Positions 60,614 through 64,000 of a stretch of 64,000 bases of DNA are shown here, piece by piece (within the stretch, counting starts at the first letter, position 1; each line of letters opens with the position of its first letter). This stretch comes from Holophagales bacterium. Its GTDB lineage: Bacteria; Acidobacteriota; Thermoanaerobaculia; UBA5066. The position numbers and the translations under genes are program-made. The stretch is taken from contig JADJZB010000004.1 in NCBI GenBank assembly GCA_016719485.1, positions 248,001 through 312,000 of the forward strand, in the 5' to 3' direction. The notes under the pieces were generated by a model. It saw only the letters and a program-made list of their open reading frames with translations. It did not search any database and was not told where the DNA came from.

Positions 60614-62465
60614 ATGCCCGTCGTTTCCCGCCGAACGCTGGCCCTGGTGGCCGGTGTCTTCCTCGCCGCCGGCGCTGGCGCGGGCCTGACGCTGTACCGC
60701 CTCGACCGGACCGTGGCCCGGGAGGCGGCGCCCGGCCGCGTTCGCGCGGATCGGGTCCGGCCGCTCGCCTTCGTGACCAGCGAACGATCCGTGGTGAGGG
60801 GCGACGTCGCGGGCGACGGACAGGTCCTCGGCGCGGCCGAGGTGGCAGGCGTCCTCCACCTCGCCACCGGCTCGGGGCTCACGGCGGCAGACAGGCTCTT
60901 CGACGTCGGCGACGGCCTCCCCTCCCTGCGCGTCTCGGCCGTGGCCTCCTGGCGGGGCACGGCGGTCTTCGCGCTCGAGAAGGGAGGCTGGGGCCGGCTC
61001 GGCGCCACGGGGCCCGAGCTGGCGACGACGGGGTTCGGCGATCTCGAGGTGAGGGCCTTCGGCGAGACGGAGGGAGGCGAGCTTCTCGTCGGCTCCCGCC
61101 AGGGGCTCTACCGGGCTCCGTTCGGTGCCGGAGAGATCGAGAAGCTCGACGACGCTCCGGTCCGGTCCATCGCGCTGCCTCCGGGAGGCGAGATCGCCTC
61201 GGGCGGCGAGCAGGGGCTCCGGCTCGTCTCCCGCGGAGGCTCGGCCCCCCGCCTCGTCGCCACGCCCGACCCGTGGGTGGAGAGCGTCGCGGTCCTCGGG
61301 GACGAGCTCTGGGTCGCGACGGCCGCGGGCGCGGCGCGCGGACCGCGCGACGCAACGCGCCTGGCTCCCGTGACCCGAGGCGCCGACGCGACGTCTCGGC
61401 GTCGCCTGGGACGGCGCCCTTCGCTTTATCCCCTCCGGCGGCCCACCGCGCGTCTCGGCTCTCCTTCCCGACGGGTCGCGGCGCGAGACGCCGGCGCCAG
61501 AGCGGTTCCGCCGCCTCCTCGTCGTCGCGGGTCGCCTCCTCGCCGACGGCCCCTCGGGCCTCAGCCGCTTCGATCCTGCAAGAGGGTTCGAGCGCGTGCG
61601 GGAGGCGCCACCGTCGCTTCCGAATCCCCACGTCAACGCCCTCGCGACCGACGCGGCGCGCCTCTATCTCGGCTTCTTCGACGGCGGTCTCGCCGTCGCC
61701 GACCCGCGCGGGGCGCCGCTCAGCGCGAGCGCGTTCCCCTCGGGGGATGCCTGGGGCGTCAACGCGCTGCTGCCGATGGGCGGCGTCGTCTACGCCGCGA
61801 CGCTTCGTGGCGCGTTCCGGATCGCGGAGGGAAAAGCCCGCCTGCTCGAGGGCGCAGGGGCGGCGTTCTCCCTCGCCGCCACCGGTTCCGGCCTCGCAGT
61901 CGGCTACGGCCAGGGAGTCCTCCTCCCCGGCCCGAGGCTCCTCTCGGCCTTTCACGGCCTCCCGGGAAACCAGGCCTACGCCCTCGCCGCGAGCGGCGAG
62001 GCGCTCTGGGTCGGCACGCCCACCGGCCTCGGGCGCGTCGAACGGCGGCGCGTGACGGAGCGCGTCCTGCCCGGCGAGGGGAAGCTCCCTCACCCGTGGG
62101 TCACGGCGCTCTGGACACGCGAGGACGGACTCTGGGTGGCGACCTACGGCGGCGGTCTCGCGGTCCGCCGCGCGGGGGACGAGGGCACTGCGTGGGAGAG
62201 CTTTCCGGAGACGCGCGGGCTGAAGGTGAACGCCGGCGCGCTCCTCGGCCTTCCCGACGGCCGCCTCTGCGCCGGGACGCAGGGCTCCGGCGTCTGGTGC
62301 TCCGACCGCTCGCGCTCGCGCTTCGCGCGCGTCGATCTCCCCCTTCCGTCGCCCGACGTCTTCGCCCTCGCGGCCTTCCCGAGAGAATCTCCCGACCTCC
62401 TCTTCGTCGGCACCTCGGAAGGGCTCCTTCGCCTTCCGGCCGACGCCCTTCCGGAGACACGATGA
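60614..62465 (+). CDS. Exported beta-propeller protein, split by a single-base frameshift
   Basis: The gene starts at ATG 60614 with membrane segment LALVAGVFLAAGAGAGLTLY and reads on as repeated propeller blades (DLEVRAFGETEGGELLVGS, VESVAVLGDELWVATAAG) to about 61380. The same type of sequence then continues one base later in frame (WDGALRFIPSGGPPRVSALL to LLFVGTSEGLLRLPADAL), ending at TGA 62465. The total of 1852 bp is 3n+1, so one extra base around 61375-61400 explains the break. Blades resemble two-component regulator propellers (LWVGTPTGLGRVE, LWVATYGGGLAVR). It overlaps the VIT/VWA gene (ATGA), so the two are likely coupled. No histidine kinase follows. Confidence 0.8.
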
Positions 62466-64000
62466 AAAGAGCCGCCCCGCTCCTCCTCCTCCTCGCCGGG
62501 CTCCCGGCGTTCGCGCAGACCGGCCTCCTCGTCCCGACCTCGACGGGAAGGCCCGACCCGCGCGTCCTCTCGCTCCGCGAGATGACCGTCGACGTCGGCG
62601 TGGCGCGCGGCGTCGCCCGCGTGAACGTGCGGCAGGTCTTCGAGAACCACACGGGGGAGATCCAGGAGGGAACCTGGCGCTTCCGCCTGTCTCCGTCCGG
62701 CGCCGTCGGCGACTTCGCCGTCTGGGACGGGCTCGTGAGGATTCCTGGCGTCATCGTGGAGAAGAAGCGCGCCCGCGCGATCTACGAGGAGCTGACGACG
62801 CGGCGGATCGACCCGGGCCTGCTCCAGCAGGGCGAGGAGGAGGACCCGGCGGGGGGCGGCTCTTCGCGGCCGTCCGGCGGCGCGGTCTTCTCGGTGAAGG
62901 TCGCGCCGATTCCCGCGTGGGGAACGAAGCGGCTCGAGATGCAGTACCAGGAGGAGGTGCCCTGGGCCGACGGCGTCGGGGAGCTCCGTATCCCGCTCCG
63001 TCCCGGCGAGGGAGAGCCGACGAGCGCGGGACGCCTCGAGGTGACCGTGACGCTCGAGGACGGCGCGTTCCTCGAGCCGCCCGCCGCGGCGCTTCCCCTC
63101 GCCGTCGCCGGAAAGACGGCGCGTTTCAGCGCGAGCGACGTGCCCCTCGCCAGGGACGTCGTCGTCCGCATCCGGCCTGCATCGTCCGCGCCGCTCGCCT
63201 TCTCGGCCTTCCGCAGCCCCGACGGCAGGCTCCCCGACGGCCTCGCCCTCGCGCCGTGGGAACGCCTCTCCGACGTCCCTCCCGAGAAGGACGGCTTCTT
63301 CCTCCTCGAGCACCGCCCCGCCGCGCACGCGGCGGCGCCAGGCGCCGCCGCCGCGCCGGCCCGAAAGCCGCTGTCCGTCGCGCTCCTCTTCGACACGTCC
63401 CTCTCGACCCGCTGGGGAAGCCTCGAGACGGGGTGGGCCTTCGTGAACCGGCTGCTCGCCCGCCTCGGACCGGCCGACCGCCTCGTCGCCGTCCCGTTCG
63501 ACCGCTTTCCGGTGCCCGATCCGGCGGGCCTCCTCTCCGCCACCGATGCGACGAAGAGCGCAGCGCTGGCCACCATCCGCTCCCGGCTCCTCGCGCCGGG
63601 AACGGACACCGCCGCCGCGGTCCGCGCCGCCGCGGCGCTCCTCCCGAACGACCTCTCTGCCCGGCTCGTTCTCGTCACCGACGGAACCGAAGCGCCCGGC
63701 GACCTCGCGAAGGCCGCTCAGGGGCGGCCGCTCTTCACGGTCCTGACCGGCGAGGAGAGGCGCGAGGCCTTCCCCGCCGCCTCCCGCCAGGTCCTCCCTC
63801 TTCCGCCCGGCAGCGCGTCGCAGCCGCCGGCCGGAGAAGCGCTGTTCCTCGCGCAGCTCCTCGCCGACCTCCCGCGCGAGGGGGCGAAGGCACGCTCGGA
63901 GGCCGACCTTCCCTTCGCGGTGAAGGGGGCCGACCCGAAGCTGCGCGACGTCTACGGCGTCCTCACGCAGCCTCCTCTCGCCGGCTCCCTCTCCGGCTGG
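62462..64000 (+). CDS. Exported VIT/von Willebrand A-domain protein (3' end outside the window)
   Basis: The first 513 residues of a secreted protein; no stop before the window ends. Signal peptide KRAAPLLLLLAGLPAFAQ. Residues about 35-170 form a VIT domain (VRQVFENHTGEIQEGTWRF, KKRARAIYEELTTRR, FSVKVAPIPAWGTKRLEM), as in inter-alpha-trypsin inhibitor heavy chains. Residues about 305-430 form a VWA domain with metal site DTSLS in VALLFDTSLSTRWGS, LVLVTDGTE being the later strand. VIT plus VWA proteins mediate extracellular protein binding. ATG 62462 overlaps the propeller gene's stop, so a shared surface role is likely. Confidence 0.9.
   Translation, partial: MKRAAPLLLLLAGLPAFAQTGLLVPTSTGRPDPRVLSLREMTVDVGVARGVARVNVRQVFENHTGEIQEGTWRFRLSPSGAVGDFAVWDGLVRIPGVIVEKKRARAIYEELTTRRIDPGLLQQGEEEDPAGGGSSRPSGGAVFSVKVAPIPAWGTKRLEMQYQEEVPWADGVGELRIPLRPGEGEPTSAGRLEVTVTLEDGAFLEPPAAALPLAVAGKTARFSASDVPLARDVVVRIRPASSAPLAFSAFRSPDGRLPDGLALAPWERLSDVPPEKDGFFLLEHRPAAHAAAPGAAAAPARKPLSVALLFDTSLSTRWGSLETGWAFVNRLLARLGPADRLVAVPFDRFPVPDPAGLLSATDATKSAALATIRSRLLAPGTDTAAAVRAAAALLPNDLSARLVLVTDGTEAPGDLAKAAQGRPLFTVLTGEERREAFPAASRQVLPLPPGSASQPPAGEALFLAQLLADLPREGAKARSEADLPFAVKGADPKLRDVYGVLTQPPLAGSLSGW

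Noticed and set aside
61273..62055. A separate gene in the middle of the propeller gene
   Set aside because: It is Arg/Ala/Ser-rich and in the third frame; propeller blades continue in the neighbouring frame, so a frameshift explains the region better.

Overview
This 64 kb window is very G+C-rich, with almost every wobble position G or C and frequent GTG and TTG starts. It encodes 54 protein genes and one tRNA at high density, with no intergenic gap above about 260 bp. I see no rRNA operon, CRISPR array, prophage or intact insertion sequence, so this looks like ordinary chromosome. Lineage is inferred: a Ser/Thr kinase fused to a TolB-like propeller, a TPR/GT-C membrane protein, a methylmalonyl-CoA mutase large chain without a B12 domain, GatCA, PilT, and the order ispE - tRNA-Gln - prs - L25 - pth - rpsF - rpsR - DUF2232 - rplI all fit a diderm, most likely Acidobacteriota. 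No marker gene here proves it.

Layout. 1-5.5 kb: the tail of an unknown gene, a coupled aminotransferase/PEP carboxykinase pair closed by a strong hairpin, a DUF1684 lipoprotein, and a BON/DUF1207 outer-membrane protein. 5.5-10.8 kb: fadH, a MATE-like flippase with an unresolved start, and an exported YtcJ-type amidohydrolase. 10.8-14.4 kb: an overlapping trio (acetylpolyamine amidohydrolase/HDAC-like enzyme, Cys-phosphatase, SpoU methyltransferase) facing an AMMECR1 protein and a small hydrolase. 14.4-24.8 kb: a GT-C glycosyltransferase, the kinase-propeller receptor, a Cys-rich SEC-C protein, a NUDIX/NYN-LOTUS pair, ygfZ, a DMT transporter and a five-module DUF5666 protein. 24.8-29.8 kb: uvrB, interrupted by a frameshift, a small membrane protein and a class A PBP.

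29.8-38.2 kb is a long minus-strand housekeeping block: TPR protein, LolB-like lipoprotein, ispE, tRNA-Gln, prs, L25, pth, S6, S18, DUF2232 and L9, most of them closely packed or overlapping. 38.4-46.5 kb: methylmalonyl-CoA mutase, psuG, lipA, ferredoxin, cytochrome c, a LON-domain protein, a Ycf46-like AAA ATPase and a divergent pentapeptide-repeat protein. 46.6-51.2 kb: a four-gene Gld-type ABC transporter operon. 51.3-58.8 kb: a DMT transporter, an N-acetylmuramoyl-L-alanine amidase coupled to gatA-gatC, a class II tRNA nucleotidyltransferase and a PilT with an extra coiled coil. 58.8-64 kb: a TMTC-like protein, a beta-propeller protein split by a second frameshift, and a VIT/VWA protein running off the window.

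The least expected signals are the duplicated CX4CXC module in the SEC-C protein, the PilT coiled-coil tail, the NYN-LOTUS/NUDIX pair, the HDAC-phosphatase-methyltransferase operon, a recurrent -10-like hexamer 6-9 nt before start codons (suggesting leaderless transcription), the tRNA-Gln set 13 nt before the prs start codon, and two single-base frameshifts. No complete novel defence or mobile system is visible.
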